NCBI RefSeq assembly: GCF_043290135.1
Contig: NC_134710.1
Location: 199,119,692-199,183,691, forward strand
DNA: 64,000 nt
Direction of reading: 5' to 3'
Source: Rhipicephalus microplus
Taxonomy: Eukaryota; Arthropoda; Arachnida; Ixodida; Ixodidae
Shown: piece after piece, positions 32,688 through 46,528 of the stretch
Numbering within the stretch: position 1 is the first letter of the stretch
Layout of the letters: each line of letters begins with the position of its first letter
Notes under the pieces: generated by a model
What the model was told of the DNA's origin: nothing
Databases searched by the model: none
What the model saw: the letters and a program-made list of their open reading frames with translations, nothing else
Translations under genes and position numbers: made by a program

Positions 32688-32809
32688 TGTAACGACACCG
32701 AGAATCACAGAGCCAACATGGTCGCCATTCTTGTTTATTTCAGTTCCTCTTCTTCCTTAAGCTCCAAGGACTGCGTCCTTGTCTCTTCTTTTCTGTCTTT
32801 CTTATTACA
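32688..32809 (-). repeat. 5' LTR of the satellite-borne Ty3/gypsy element
   Basis: Same 122-base length and ends as the copy at 28583-28704. It is followed on the right by ATGCA (32810-32814), completing the duplication. Confidence 0.85.
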
Positions 32810-32814
32810 ATGCA

Positions 32815-33345
32815 TCATAATTGTCATGTCTGAACGTGTCATTTATTTCCGTCGTCTATTCACGTCACGTGACACCAAATTTGGCATATCTAAATCTAGC
32901 AAACCTACCACCAGCGCATTAGGAGCGTAAACTCTTGTCATGTTTTTAATGACATGCATGTCATGGTTATCATGATGGGATGTGTCAATTACCTTCGTCA
33001 TTCATTCACGTCCCGTAATACCGAATTCGGTATATCAGAAGCTAGCGAAAACATGAGCGTCACGTGTAGTCATGACTTATGTGACAGGCATGTCATCATT
33101 TCCACTTTAGAGACTCTCATTTGTGTTCGCCATGCAGTCGTGCCATACCATACCACTTTTGCAATATGTCATGTGAACGAAACTATCGTAAAAGCAGAAA
33201 GAGCATGACATGTAAATCATGACATTCTTGACACAAATGTAGTGATTTTCATGTTATGACTAGACACTTATGTTCGTCATACAGTCATGTTATGCTATAC
33301 CACAAATGGTATTGATACCATTATCGAAGCGGCCAGAAGAGCTTA
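32815..33345. repeat. Satellite-like tandem repeat (about 148 bp), right part
   Basis: Continues the array seen at 28260-28582: gtcatttatttccgtcgtct...accaaatttggcatat at about 32838 and gtcaattaccttcgtcattc...accgaattcggtatat at about 32986. More diverged units (ttcgccatgcagtcgtgcca, ttcgtcatacagtcatgtta) follow at about 33122 and 33265. Confidence 0.7.
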
Positions 33346-33359
33346 AGAGCTTAAAGTCG

Positions 33360-35806
<2,447 letters not shown>

Positions 35807-37509
35807 GTTTTTTGCAAAGAATTGCTTTTTGTATTACATAAAAATAAAATATTCTTGAGAAAAATCTCAGGTCACCTTAACTTAGTTATCGTCCGGTTAT
35901 ATGGGCCTAAAATGCACTACTGATCTAATTAGCCAAGTATGACAACATGATTTTCTCAGCCAAACCACCAAAGCCATTCAGTTCCAAGTAGGTTCTGCTG
36001 CTGCGTCATTTTTTTACTGGTTCAGAAGTTCAGCCATGACTCTTTTATGAGCTCTGCGAAAAAAAGGTGTGTCTTTGCCAGTAGGTAATTTATTTTCTTC
36101 CGGCCTTAAACTAATGAGTTTCCTGCGTGATTAGCTTTGTTCGTTGTCTATTGATTAGTGCAGAAAAGTGTATGTTGCTAATAGGTTGAGAATAGGACAG
36201 TGAAAGAAGCGTGAAGGGCTTGTCAGGGCTGTTAAGAACCAGCTCACCTAGTGGCGGCGCTAATGAACACCATATTTCAGGAATGTTTCAATACAATCGA
36301 TAGATCAAGCGTCTTTTTCTTTCTGATTCTCTATTTTTCTCTTTTTTTTCTATTTACTTTTTACCTGCTTTTTTAATTTTTTTACTTCTCTGGTTATCTA
36401 TTTCTTCCTACCATTTGCTCATTTGTTCTATGTAGCCTTTTCCCCGAAAGAAAGGGAGTGGAAGAGATACAAAGTTAGTGGAAAGATAAACCAAGAGAAG
36501 AGAGAAAGAACAAGAGGGGGCTCTGGCAATGGCCTCAAGATGCCATTGCCAGAACTAATCACGGAGACCTCGGCCGATAGCCTCAACACCTTGTGCACGC
36601 CGTAAAACAATATAGGTGGCATAGCAAGGTAGTTTTCTGTCGCTCCGCGACGCGCTGCAGCTTACGCAAAACGAAAGTATAGCCGACAGTATGCAATGTT
36701 GATGCTGATGCATGTCGAACGACATCTGACGTTTCGGCGTTCCTTGTTCCCATCAGTTTGGGCGGAATGCACTATTTCATGTATCTTCTTAGTTTGCTTT
36801 GAAAGTGTCTGCCGGACAAACGCGTTGACTACTACGTGCCTAGGCTGCCGGTTATAAAGACAAATAAATTGAACTAAAACAAGAATTACGAAAAAGAATA
36901 CATGTGACTTCAACAGCTACATTTTTTGTGGTGGCGATAATCAGGTACACTCTGTTCTACTTCTGCTTCGTGTTGCTGGGAACATATTTACCAGGACATC
37001 TGCCGACAGGTTTAAGATGGCAGTATACATTGGCGTAAATTTCTAAAGGCTTCATGAAGGGCCCTCGGTCTTGGTGAAAAAAAAAGAAAAAGATATTCTC
37101 GAAACGCAGACACTGCTATGAGCAGCTCCGCCAAATCTGGATGTTGTGCGCCACAAGTGTAATTTAGAAGGGCATGACGAATTTGCCATTTTCACAGGCA
37201 CCTTTTTTTCATACACAGGCCTGTGATCACTCTATTGGGAGCTACCGCTGCCTGCTGTTTAACCTTGAACAGCACATATCATGCTACTATGCAATAGCTA
37301 ACACGAATAAAAAGTGGCGTTTAGTCAGCTCCACTACATGCGTCAGGGTTCTGCCCGACCACCTATGGCAGTCTAGGCTGACAGTTAAGACGCCGACATC
37401 GAACTTTTGTCGTCCGTGTGCTAGAGCACGTCTGCATACGCCTCGCGTCAATAAAAGCAAGTCAAATGAAGAAACATAATTTCAGTTTGCTTAACTTGTG
37501 TCGTGTATG
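35807..37509. other. Anonymous DNA with a perfect 12-bp hairpin
   Basis: No gene is recognised. TCTGGCAATGGC (36522-36533) and its reverse complement (36542-36553) form a hairpin with an 8-base loop. Confidence 0.5.
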
Positions 37510-37520
37510 AAAAATAGCAT

Positions 37521-37762
37521 CGCCCCGCCGCGGTGGTCTAGTGGCTAAGGTACTCGGCTGCTGACCCGCAGGTCGCGGGTTCGAATCCCGGCTGCGGCAG
37601 CTGCATTTCCGATGGAGGCGGAAATGTTGTAGGCCCGTGTGCTCAGATTTGTGTGCACGTTAAAGAACCCCAGGTGGTCTAAATTTCCGGAGCCCTCCAC
37701 TACGGCGTCTCTCATAATCATATAGTGGTTTTGGGACGTTAAACCTCACATATCAATCAATC
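37521..37762 (+). mobile_element. Full-length tRNA-derived SINE (Ruka-like), copy 2
   Basis: Contains an intact B box (GGGTTCGAATCCC) and A-box region (GGTGGTCTAGTGGCTAAGG). The body is the same as copy 1 and the tail is AATCAATC. The 11-base duplication AAAAATAGCAT flanks it (37510-37520 and 37763-37773). It has fewer differences in the promoter boxes than copy 1. Confidence 0.9.
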
Positions 37763-37773
37763 AAAAATAGCAT

Positions 37774-38364
37774 GTACTTGTGGGCAGATGACCATACGCG
37801 ATGTGATAAGAGCTATCTGAACAGCCCGTTAAGCCGTCATTTTGTTTGCACGAGAATGTCGCCAGTGTGGTATCTGTGTCGAATGCGCTAATCACGAAGC
37901 TCTGTATTTCGCTGTCCACATGGGAACTGAAATGACTTAATGGGACACAATATAAGGAGCAAAACGATATTTAGAGTATAAGTAAAGTACTCTTTCATTT
38001 TAGTCTATATAAACAAGCTAAACTTAAAATTATATGATCTTTAACAAAAGCACAACGACGTAGCGTGAAATTGCAAAAATAGAAGGAATATATTTTGCAA
38101 TTTGTTACGTCACACGCTGATATTTCAGCGAAATATCTAAAAATAGAACTTCAATTACGCTATCCATGAACAACAGCCGATATATCCATCCTTTTGCACA
38201 CTTTGCAATATAATGGCGTAAGAAAAACACCAATTCACTACTTCCAGGTCCCTGTCTTGGTTCAGCCAGGTCATAATATTTCTACTCGGTTCTTACTATA
38301 CCGCGTGTTCAAAGTTAAGCATTATGATTTTCTTAAAATTCAGCCCTAGAAAGAACATGAAAAC
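37774..38364. other. Anonymous AT-rich DNA
   Basis: Nothing recognised. Confidence 0.5.
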
Positions 38365-38377
38365 AATCTTTGCAGAT

Positions 38378-38495
38378 CAGATTTGAGTGAACATCAAAGA
38401 ACCAAAGGTTGCCGAATTTCCGGAGCCCTCCACTACGGTGTCTCTTACAATCATATGGTAGTCTTGGTAGTCTCTATGGTATCCATCAAATCATC
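38378..38495 (+). mobile_element. 5'-truncated Ruka-like SINE, copy 3
   Basis: Keeps only the body from cagatttgagtgaacatc to a TCAAATCA-type tail. Flanks aatctttgcagat (38365-38377) and atctttacagat (38496-38507) agree with one difference over 12 bases. Several substitutions suggest it is older than copy 4. Confidence 0.72.
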
Positions 38496-38516
38496 ATCTT
38501 TACAGATACGTTGTAT

Positions 38517-38648
38517 TGTAGGCCCGTGTGCTCAGATTTGGGTGCACGTTAAAGAACCCCAGGTGGTGAAAATTTCCGGAGCCCTCCACTACGGCGTCTC
38601 TCATAATCATATGGTGGTTTTGGGACGTTAAACCCCACATATCAATCA
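38517..38648 (+). mobile_element. 5'-truncated Ruka-like SINE, copy 4
   Basis: Starts within the body at TGTAGGCCCGTGTGC and ends ATATCAATCA. A 17-base duplication, TTACAGATACGTTGTAT, lies at 38500-38516 and 38649-38665. It inserted at the tail of copy 3. Confidence 0.88.
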
Positions 38649-38665
38649 TTACAGATACGTTGTAT

Positions 38666-39430
38666 AACCAGGGAGACAGAATTTAAACTGAGACAATACA
38701 TGTTGCTCTCAGTGACCCTCAAATAACTAACATTTATGTGAATAAACATTTCAGTCACTGTAGCAAGAAGGCACCTATCGGTATTGAAAAGTTGCATGCA
38801 GTCACAATTCTAGACATTTCTTCTTGGAAAAATTATTCTACCATGTCTGCACTCCTAATGTCCCGCGGCAAGGTGTGAATGAAGTTCGCATGTTTACGCC
38901 CGCAATGTGGTTAAAATCGGCGCAATGTTCATTCCGCATGTGACCAACAGTCATAGCTTGCTATAGTGAGCAGCTATTATAAGAGTAACTATTATCATCT
39001 TTGCCCATACCATCTCCCGTTGTTAGAATAAACGACGCGAGCAACCGCCACGGCCCAACTGGGAGGAGCTTTGCGCCAGTTCTGACTGCCTTGCATGCGT
39101 AATCATGCTAACCACAATGAAACTGCACACGCAATATATTCAAGCACAGACAAGCTAGAAGAATTCTTCCAAGTGTAACTGTGTATAAACGCGACTGGCA
39201 ACATTTGAATACAACTATGAACACTTGCTGACAGTTAAGCCCAAGTTAGTGAAATGTTTTTTTAATAAATCATAGGTAATTAGGTGACAGACACCAACAT
39301 TTGTTTCCTCGCTTTGTGCCCCCCAAGTTCCTAAATTATAAGCAAAGGTGGTTTCCATGTTCATCACAGTGATGAATGTTCGGAAAACCATGAACACTGT
39401 GTGTATGCCATTCTGCTAATACATGAAATT
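38666..39430. other. Anonymous AT-rich DNA
   Basis: Nothing recognised. Confidence 0.5.
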
Positions 39431-39655
39431 GTCCGCCGCGATGGCATAGCAGTTACGGTGCTTGGTTGTTGACCCAAAAAGTGACGGGTTCGATCCAGGA
39501 GGCGTACCATTTCGATAAAGGTGAAATGCTCGAGACCCGAGCTCTGTAAGTGCAAAAAAAATATAGGCAGATGGCCCACTTTTCCGGAACCCTACACTAT
39601 ATACAGTGTCTCTCGTAACATATCCTTATTTGGGATGTATAAGCCCAAGTATTAT
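39431..39655 (+). mobile_element. Diverged tRNA-derived SINE
   Basis: The head, ccgccgcgatggcatagcag...gttgttgacccaaaaagtga then cgggttcgatcca, has A- and B-box regions. The body includes cttttccggaaccctacact, a diverged form of the Ruka body. The tail is A/T-rich (tattatttttt). No target duplication was identified. Confidence 0.6.
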
Positions 39656-41479
39656 TATTTTTTACTTATTTATTCCCCAATACTGCAGGCCATGACTAAC
39701 CGAAGCAGGAGTGGATGAAGAAACAAAATAAACAAATTGTAAACTAATGGAACAATCCGGTTTACAAATTTGTGGCATGACTAGACATCAAACATGAATT
39801 TCCGACTATACATGCAATAAACAAACACAAAATAAAGAGGAAATAATGGTGGTATGATTAAGCTTTGCCTTCGAAAATGGAACGCCATAGAAATATCCTG
39901 TCCCTATAGCGCGTACTGACTTCAAAAGGAGTTGTGTCAGTGCAGCCTTCGTATACGGCTGCTTCCTGTGCAATGAGTAGCATGTTATAAACTACGGGCA
40001 TTTGTGTGCGTGAAATCTTTTAGAACTTGCTATGCACCTTTTGTGCCTGGCCTTAGAGAAAGGTGCAGTAACGTGTGTGCCTTTTGTAGTAGATGGCCCG
40101 TTTTAAACCATGAATTCATGATAATCACATCCTCTGACGCCTGATCGCAATGTACGCTTGTACCACGCAATATTACTGCGGTATTGCATGTTGCATCGTG
40201 CAGCAAGAATACATTACGCGTTCGTCTTTAACGCATGCAAGCCACCTTCCCTGCGTTTCCAATCAGAGAAAGTTCTTTTCGCTGTATTTGCAAGTAGACA
40301 AGTGGCAATGTGTGGAGCACTTACTTTCCACACAAACAACCCGAGTTGGATCCTTATTCAGCCACAAAATTTTTAATTTAATTTATTTTATTTGCATCTT
40401 TCTCAAGTTTTTCGACACACATAACGTATTTTTTTTACTCACAATTAACTACGCCAACGTTGAAATTTTTGGTAAAGCAGCTTTTTAACGCTGTCGCGTT
40501 AAACATGGCTGATCTTTTTGTTATAAGAATCGGTGTAATACTAAAGTAAAACATGTCTTTATAGAAGTAGTGCATATTGAGTAATGATACATGAGAACTT
40601 GTAAAATTTCTAATGATGTTTGGGAACTGTAGCACTGGTTGAAGCGGACATAATCATGTTGACGCCTTGTGGCACGTCTCCATCGCAATGAGTGCTTACC
40701 ATAATTATGATTGAACTTTTGTGGTAGCAGAAGTTTTTAACATATACCTGAACCCAGCATATCGATTACCGCGCACAAAGATGACTTCAAAAAGCTCACA
40801 CTAGATGCAGCTACTTGATATGCGCGTCTTCAAAGATCATCAGTTATGGACAGAAACAGCACGCTGTTGCGCCCCTGAAACCAACGTCAGCGCTCACGCA
40901 TACTGCGCTGTCATAACTGCAAGCGCTTCAGAAACGCTGGACCCGAATGTCCATCGCTTGAGCCCCAAACGCGCGCAGTCGTTGCACGCCCGTCTGGTCT
41001 CAGTTCCACTCTACCAAGGCTTGGCACTGACTCGTCGACTTCGTTGCCTTGCAGCTTTATTAAATGAGCCGGTGCTATCACAGTCGAAGTAATTGGTGGT
41101 GAAACATCTTTGTTGCATGTACAAGCAGCACGACTTCCACAACGAAGCTGGCACACATTACCACGAAGCGAAATGCCAAGTACACACCTGCATCAGTGAC
41201 TCTCCGATAGTCATTCCGTCAGGACTTTTTCCTGCCAGTTAGAAAACCTTACCCAGTAATGGCCTTCAAGATTGCGCTAAAACGTAATATAGGACGCCAG
41301 GCTTTACCTTCGTCATGCCACATTTCTTCTCTTGAGCACTCGCAGACGGCGGCCCCACCCCGCTTCGCCAACAGACAGCATGGAGCGAGAGAGAATGTGT
41401 GGAAAATATAGGGCACGTTCGTACGTTTACTAGCATTTTTCTAAATAGCTGGGTCAGTAAAGCACCGAGCACTTTGCGT
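39656..41479. other. Anonymous DNA
   Basis: A 95-codon frame at 40805-41092 has no recognised domain and no splice or promoter support. Otherwise nothing is visible. The right end may include the 3' untranslated part of the minus-strand LINE next to it. Confidence 0.4.
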
Positions 41480-43195
41480 TTTTTCCACAGAAATCAGAGG
41501 ATAAACGCCCAGCGGGGAATCTTTTCATGGGTGTTTTTTTTTTCATTTTGTAGCCTTAAATTAGTAATGTTATATCCTTGACAGAAAGACGTCACTCCAC
41601 TCTTGGTAGACGCCGGCATAAAACAATTTCGGGTTAAAAAAATGACTGAAAGCAATCTTTCTAGTACAGCTTTCAAACTGTCATTCTCAAAAATATACGT
41701 TGAAAGGGCATTCCAGTCAGAAATCGTTTCTAGGTAAAAAGGCGTGTGTGCACAAGTTTCAGCAACTACCAGTTTCAGAGCGTGACCATTATTGCGACGA
41801 GTTTTCATTGTGTCTAAGTACTTTGCATATGAAGGTACAGGTATGTGTAATGTCCCTTTGACTGATTCATGCATGCAAACTGTACGGGCAGATCCGCGAA
41901 GCATTTCAAATTTTGTGAATATATGTTCTGGCATGAGTTTGGTGGTGTTGTCGCCCCTTTCATATTTGCGAAAAACAAATATAAAGACCTTCCTGTGCAA
42001 CATCTCAAGTGTTTTTTTTTATATCCTTCTTAGTGTCTGCACCCCAATCGCTGAAGCACACTCTAATGTGGCACATATGTAAGTATTGTAAGCAAGTAGC
42101 TTAAGCTTTGTGAGAACTCTGTTTAGTTCGCTTCCTAGGATACACAACTTCTTAAACGCTGAGCATATATTTCCAAACGATGACCTCACCATGATATTAC
42201 AGATGTTAGTGTTATTCCTAAATACGTATGGCTATTTACCCGTGCTATTTCATTCATACAAAGACTATAGGAAGAAAAACTAGGAAGCAGTTAACGTGTA
42301 ACTTTTAGTGAAACCATTTTTCACACGTTAAACTCAGTCCCACGTTCGACACCACTGCTCAGCCTTCGACAACTTGTCTTGTAAAACAACGTGATCATTC
42401 TTACCCAATTTGTCTTTGCATATACTAGAATAGTCAGCAAAACGTTTTATATTCGCTGAACAAGACAAATGTTTGAAGAGATCGTTCACATCTAGTAGAT
42501 GAAACAGGGGCCCGAGCACACTGCCCTGAGGCATGCATACCAGAAGAAACAGGAAGCTTATCTGATGTACAGTCATCTTTTTCAAGACACTCTTAAGCAA
42601 CTCCGCTTCAATCCTTTCTACCAAGTAGCAGGGAAGGCCTCGTATTTCTAGTTTTCATAGTATAAGTTTTGTGTGTTAAATCTTTTCAAATACCTTGTTA
42701 AAGTCTACAAAGAATGCGATTTCCCCTGACTGTTTTAATAACAGTAGAAAGTCATGTACAGTAATCAGTTGCGGAGTCATAGTTGATCTATTTTTGGTAA
42801 ATTTGTGCAGATGATAATGGTGAATCTATGCTGATCTACGCTTTGTAAATCCGTGCTGATTGTTGTTAGATAAAAAGAACTACAAGGGCAAGTAATGATG
42901 TGTTCTAAATGTTTTGTACAGCTAGATAGTGCCCTATAATTCGAAATTTGAGCTTGTTGCCTTCTTTAAAAATCGGTATAACGTGCGCTACGTTCCATTC
43001 ATCAGAGACCTAATGAGTGGTAAAGGGAACCTGGAAAATAAATTTTACCAAGAAGTCTGCTATCAGTGGTGCAAAGCGTTTCAAGAACTCAGTAGAGAAG
43101 CCATCTGGACCCACACTTTTAACGCGATAAGTTTAAAGAGCTCGTCCCGCGGAACTGCTGGTGTCGGCATTGGTGTTGTTGGCTATTATCAATAA
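41480..43195 (-). mobile_element. Jockey/CR1/L2-type LINE, 5'-truncated, reverse transcriptase
   Basis: Read on the minus strand from the right: GPDGFSTEFLKRFAP-like sequence in broken frames, SDEWNVAHVIPIFKEGNK, then MPQGSVLGPLFHLLDVNDLF and CSANIKRFADYSSI (usual FADD, here FADY, so a catalytic aspartate is lost), then EQWCRTWD. The C-terminal tail (41494-42003) contains LDTMKTRRNNGHALKLV and PFYLETISDWNALST, comparable to the 'RTRRxHxxxL...FFPRTIxxWNxLP' tail of this group. There is no endonuclease; the element is truncated near 43200. Confidence 0.75.
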
Positions 43196-43239
43196 AGCAT
43201 CATGCCATACATGACCGAAAGTTTGAGAATTATGCTAAT

Positions 43240-43335
43240 AAAATAAATAATAAAAATACTGGTCCCGAGTGGGTATCAAACTCGGGTCCTTTGCGTGCAA
43301 CCGGGTGTTCTATCTCACAGCCATGCGTCTTTTTT
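43240..43335 (-). repeat. tRNA-like repeat segment
   Basis: On the minus strand GTGGCTGTGAGATAGAACACC is followed by a B-box-like GAGTTTGATACCC. The cloverleaf is not intact. I read it as a tRNA-derived SINE fragment, not a gene. Confidence 0.35.
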
Positions 43336-43972
43336 TTTCTTGATTAGCTGGTTTGGGTAATCAAACATAAAACACAAAAGCCCCTTATTTTAAAAGCCCT
43401 AAATGTACAATGCACATCAGGAGATTCTTTAGTCAACCAGCATGGTGCTGATGACGTCGAGTGAAAATGCAGGCGAAGTTAAAAGGCTCTACCCGTGGAA
43501 GCCTATCGGTTGCCTCTGGTGCAGCTTTATGGATGGGCAGAAACCTCTCTGTACTTTCAAAAAAATGGCTCGTTCGGGCTGCGCATTTTTGTCGAAATAG
43601 TAGCCCGCCATTCTCGATCTCTACAAAGAATGGATGCCCAGGAGCATGACCGCATCATAAGGCTTATTCGTTGTCCGCACTCAAGAACCAAATTCCGGAT
43701 GGGTTCTATGGAAAGTCTTTTTAATACCCCTCTGGAGCGCATCCCAAAAGTTTACTCTCTATCAATATTGTAAAAAAACATCATCTATTGTTTCGCGTGA
43801 CTTACAAATTATGCAGTGTGTGCCCCAGAGCAGAAAGTATCCCCTCACTTAAAAAACACTTTCACTGGCAATGTGCCAGAATTGAGTTTAAAGAGAAATA
43901 ATTATCTTAGTCTCCAGCTGAACGTGCACTTTTTTACCCTTTGTATAACGCACTGCTGCCTGGTCAGTCAGT
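43336..43972. other. Anonymous DNA
   Basis: Nothing recognised beyond short open frames. Confidence 0.4.
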
Positions 43973-44580
43973 CATTACGGCCAACCGGAAGTGACGTAAA
44001 TAACATAAAAAATGTCTGCTCGTGCTTCTAGAGCACGCACATCGCGGACGCGCCCCTTTATGTCTGTGTTTTTTTGTTAACTTAAGAAAGTTCCGTGAAC
44101 ATGTCACTTATCGAATGCTGGTCCGGGCTTCCCACTGGTGGGTTTGCAGTGTCTGAGCCTGTAATATTAAGAAACGCTGCTTGACTTGAACTTGACTGGC
44201 CATCGGCTTCAAGGCAGCCCGAACGCGTTTCGAACGCACTGTCTTCAGGTGGTTCCAAGGCAGCCCAAACGCACAGACGCGTTTCAAACGTGCTGTTTTG
44301 AAAGCGGTTTCAACGCAGGAAATGCGATTCAGCGGCAGGGAGGATTGCACAAAAGGAGCGACGCAGCGACTTTCTGTAGTAATCGTCATATCCGGTTCTG
44401 CTCAATCTGCCTGGGCACACCGCTAGATCTCCGTATCGTCTGCTTGCTGGCACTCAAAGCACCAACAATAAATTGAATACGTGACTGCAAGATATTTTAC
44501 TGTCGTTATTATAACTTACCGTATATATACTACGTATTTGTGGCCGTTCGCGCTCAAGTAAAAGTTTGTTACAGTTGGCC
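43973..44580 (+). repeat. Dispersed repeat of about 610 bp, copy 1
   Basis: Matches 56378-56988 along its whole length in the same orientation (for example gctgcttgacttgaacttga, and tagtaatcgtc followed by atccggttctgct). It starts near cattacggccaacc and ends near cagttggcc, so GGCCAAC/GTTGGCC are inverted near the ends. No protein of known family is seen. It lies immediately downstream of the split LINE's 3' segment. Confidence 0.75.
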
Positions 44581-46307
44581 TTCAACCAGTCAAAACAAGT
44601 TGTTATGGCTGCATCGTTCCTTCTGGGAAGCCCACACAAATACGGCGAAGATCTTGTGAAACTCCTGCACGTTAGTTCGAGAGCAGTGCAGCACCTGCAT
44701 CACGTACCAGACCTTGCTAATGAAGAGCAGGAAGCAGACGTTGTCTTTGGCGAATATCGACAAACCCGCACCCCTGCACTTCTAGGCTTTCTCCTGCGTA
44801 TTTTTCACTTGGTTTTGGGCACTGTCTCGATACGCGTCGAGCGGTGCGCGCAAGTACCTGCCCGGGACTGTCGCGCAGGGCACGTTTGCTAAGTGGTTGG
44901 GTTTCGTATGCCATTATCCGTGCAAGAGCCCGATACACTTGGATCAGATGACTTCACTCCCTGTGGCATGGCGAAAGTTGCGGAGAGTTTTACAGCCTGT
45001 ACAATACTGTAGTTCCCCGTTGAAAAATTCCCACGTTGTCAGAATAAGCAAGCTACTTAACTTAAGCCGACTGTAATTTAAACCAGTGATATTACTGCCC
45101 CGAATTACGTTAAAAGAAAAGATTTCATTATACATGCAAATAACAGGAGGCAGAGGAGGCAGCCGTGACAAACCAAGCGTTGCACACTAATGATAGGTCC
45201 CCAGCCTCCTATTTACGATCAACCTTGTGCCGTTGTGGTACGCCAGGGCCATTCCTTCGCAAAGATGAACCAAGATTTGCATAGTTCAAAAAGACCACCA
45301 GATCGTATGATTCAATCAAAAGCTTTTTCAAGATCACTCTGTTAAATGGCCACACGTTCATTAGAAGCACCGCAGCACTCAAAAACACTGCGCCTTTGTC
45401 AATACTTATAACAATAAAGCGCCCTTTGATGCCACATGTCCGGGTAGCCCGACGATGTCCTGTGTAACTGACTACAGCTTTCGAGCCGATACTTTCATTT
45501 AAATTTTATACTCGACATTTGTTGGGGCTATCGGTCAGTACACTTTACTGATCTTAGTTTATGAAAATTATCTGTTTTGGGAATGAGAACGGTGTGGGAT
45601 GACTGCTATAAAGGAGGCAATGTATTTAATTTACACGCTTCATTAAGTATAAGTCCAAAACAGGGCTGTTTTCTTCTTTATATTTTCATGTAAAAACAGC
45701 AGTGAAACCATCTTGTCCCGGGGACTTTCCTGGATATATTTGTTTATGGCTTCTGCTACCTCGGCAACTGTTATATTACTTTCTAAGCTACCTTTGTTGT
45801 CGTCATCCAGATGGGCTGAAAAAAGAAAAACTTTGTTCTTGAAGCTATCACAATCTGTTCGTTGCAATGCGAACAGCTTACGATAATGCTCTCGAAAAGC
45901 TTTCCTGATTCATCAGTGTCGGTTGATAAAATACAACCCCACTCTATGTCACGCATGTCGTTGTTTTCGACACGTGGCATTTCCTGTCTAAGTGCGTATT
46001 TACACTGTGTTTAAGCCGTTGCGATAATTTTCGTGCTTGCCCTCACGAGTGAATTCTGATAACCCTGTTCATCCTGCAACTAGAACTTTAGTTGAATTTT
46101 TCTGATATTTTCAATCCCATTTCAGGGGCTCGGCATTCGTGCTTCAGTAGCTTAGAAAAGAGCGCTTTTATTTCAGTGCCTTTCTTCTCCTCGTTCCAAA
46201 TGCATGCGGCCTTTTAAAGTTTCTTTACAGAGCTTCCACTGCTGCAAAATACGGAGGTCCTTGATAGCGTCTAATTTCTCTATTGCCTCTTTTACAAATC
46301 AATAAAG
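44581..46307 (-). mobile_element. Split LINE, 3' segment: reverse transcriptase and downstream
   Basis: This is the continuation of the LINE at 51561-53600, read on the minus strand. Immediately after the gypsy insertion come KEAIEKLDAIKDL and LQQWKLCKETLKGRMHLERG, then ESGKLFESIIVSCSHCN, LESNITVAEVAEAINKYIQE, and in broken frames an RT core with CGIKGR, SNERVA and DLEKAFD. Further on are ILTTWEFFNGELQYCTG and YRALARIMAYETQPLSKRAL, typical of the region after RT. The order and the 'DLEKAFDR' box fit APE-type LINEs of the I/Tad/L1-like groups common in ticks. Many stops interrupt it. Confidence 0.68.
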
Positions 46308-46457
46308 TGTGAAGAAGAAGATGTGCTTGCGGCGAGCAGCATCGCCAACGCCAGGCTCTCTCGGCTCGTGCTTCGGCTCGCTGCTGTGCTAATCTCTGCT
46401 GGACGGTTCTTCACGATGTCTTGCCGTTGTCGTTATCGACTAATAAACCTCGTCACA
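46308..46457 (+). repeat. 5' LTR of the nested Ty3/gypsy element
   Basis: 150 bases from TGTGAAGAAGAAG to CCTCGTCACA, with a polyadenylation-like CTAATAAAC near the end. It matches 51414-51560 with six substitutions and a 3-base length difference (an extra GAA unit), about 96% identity. AAAG (46304-46307) precedes it. Confidence 0.92.
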
Positions 46458-46528
46458 TTTGGTGAAGAGCGCTGTTTATCTCCGTCGCTACACCCTGGAA
46501 CTTCGAAGCCGCACGCTACCACCCGTCA

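Larger units (their letters stand above)
28583..32809 (-). mobile_element. Decayed but structurally complete Ty3/gypsy element inside the satellite
   Basis: Two 122-base LTRs enclose 4 kb of internal sequence on the minus strand in the order gag, protease, RT, RNase H, integrase. ATGCA is found on both outer sides (28578-28582 and 32810-32814), a 5-base target duplication. A candidate primer-binding site starts TGGTGCAGCC four bases inside the 5' LTR. LTRs differ at roughly 13% of positions, so the insertion is old. Many stops and frameshifts interrupt every domain. Confidence 0.85.

Noticed and set aside
37523..37600. Possible tRNA gene
   Set aside because: The tRNA-like head is joined to a SINE body and tail and is flanked by a target duplication, so it is part of a SINE.
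40805..41092. 95-codon frame in GC-richer sequence
   Set aside because: No domain, no splice or promoter signals, and an equally long frame on the other strand.
43255..43330. Possible minus-strand tRNA gene
   Set aside because: A and B boxes are only approximate and no acceptor stem can be formed.
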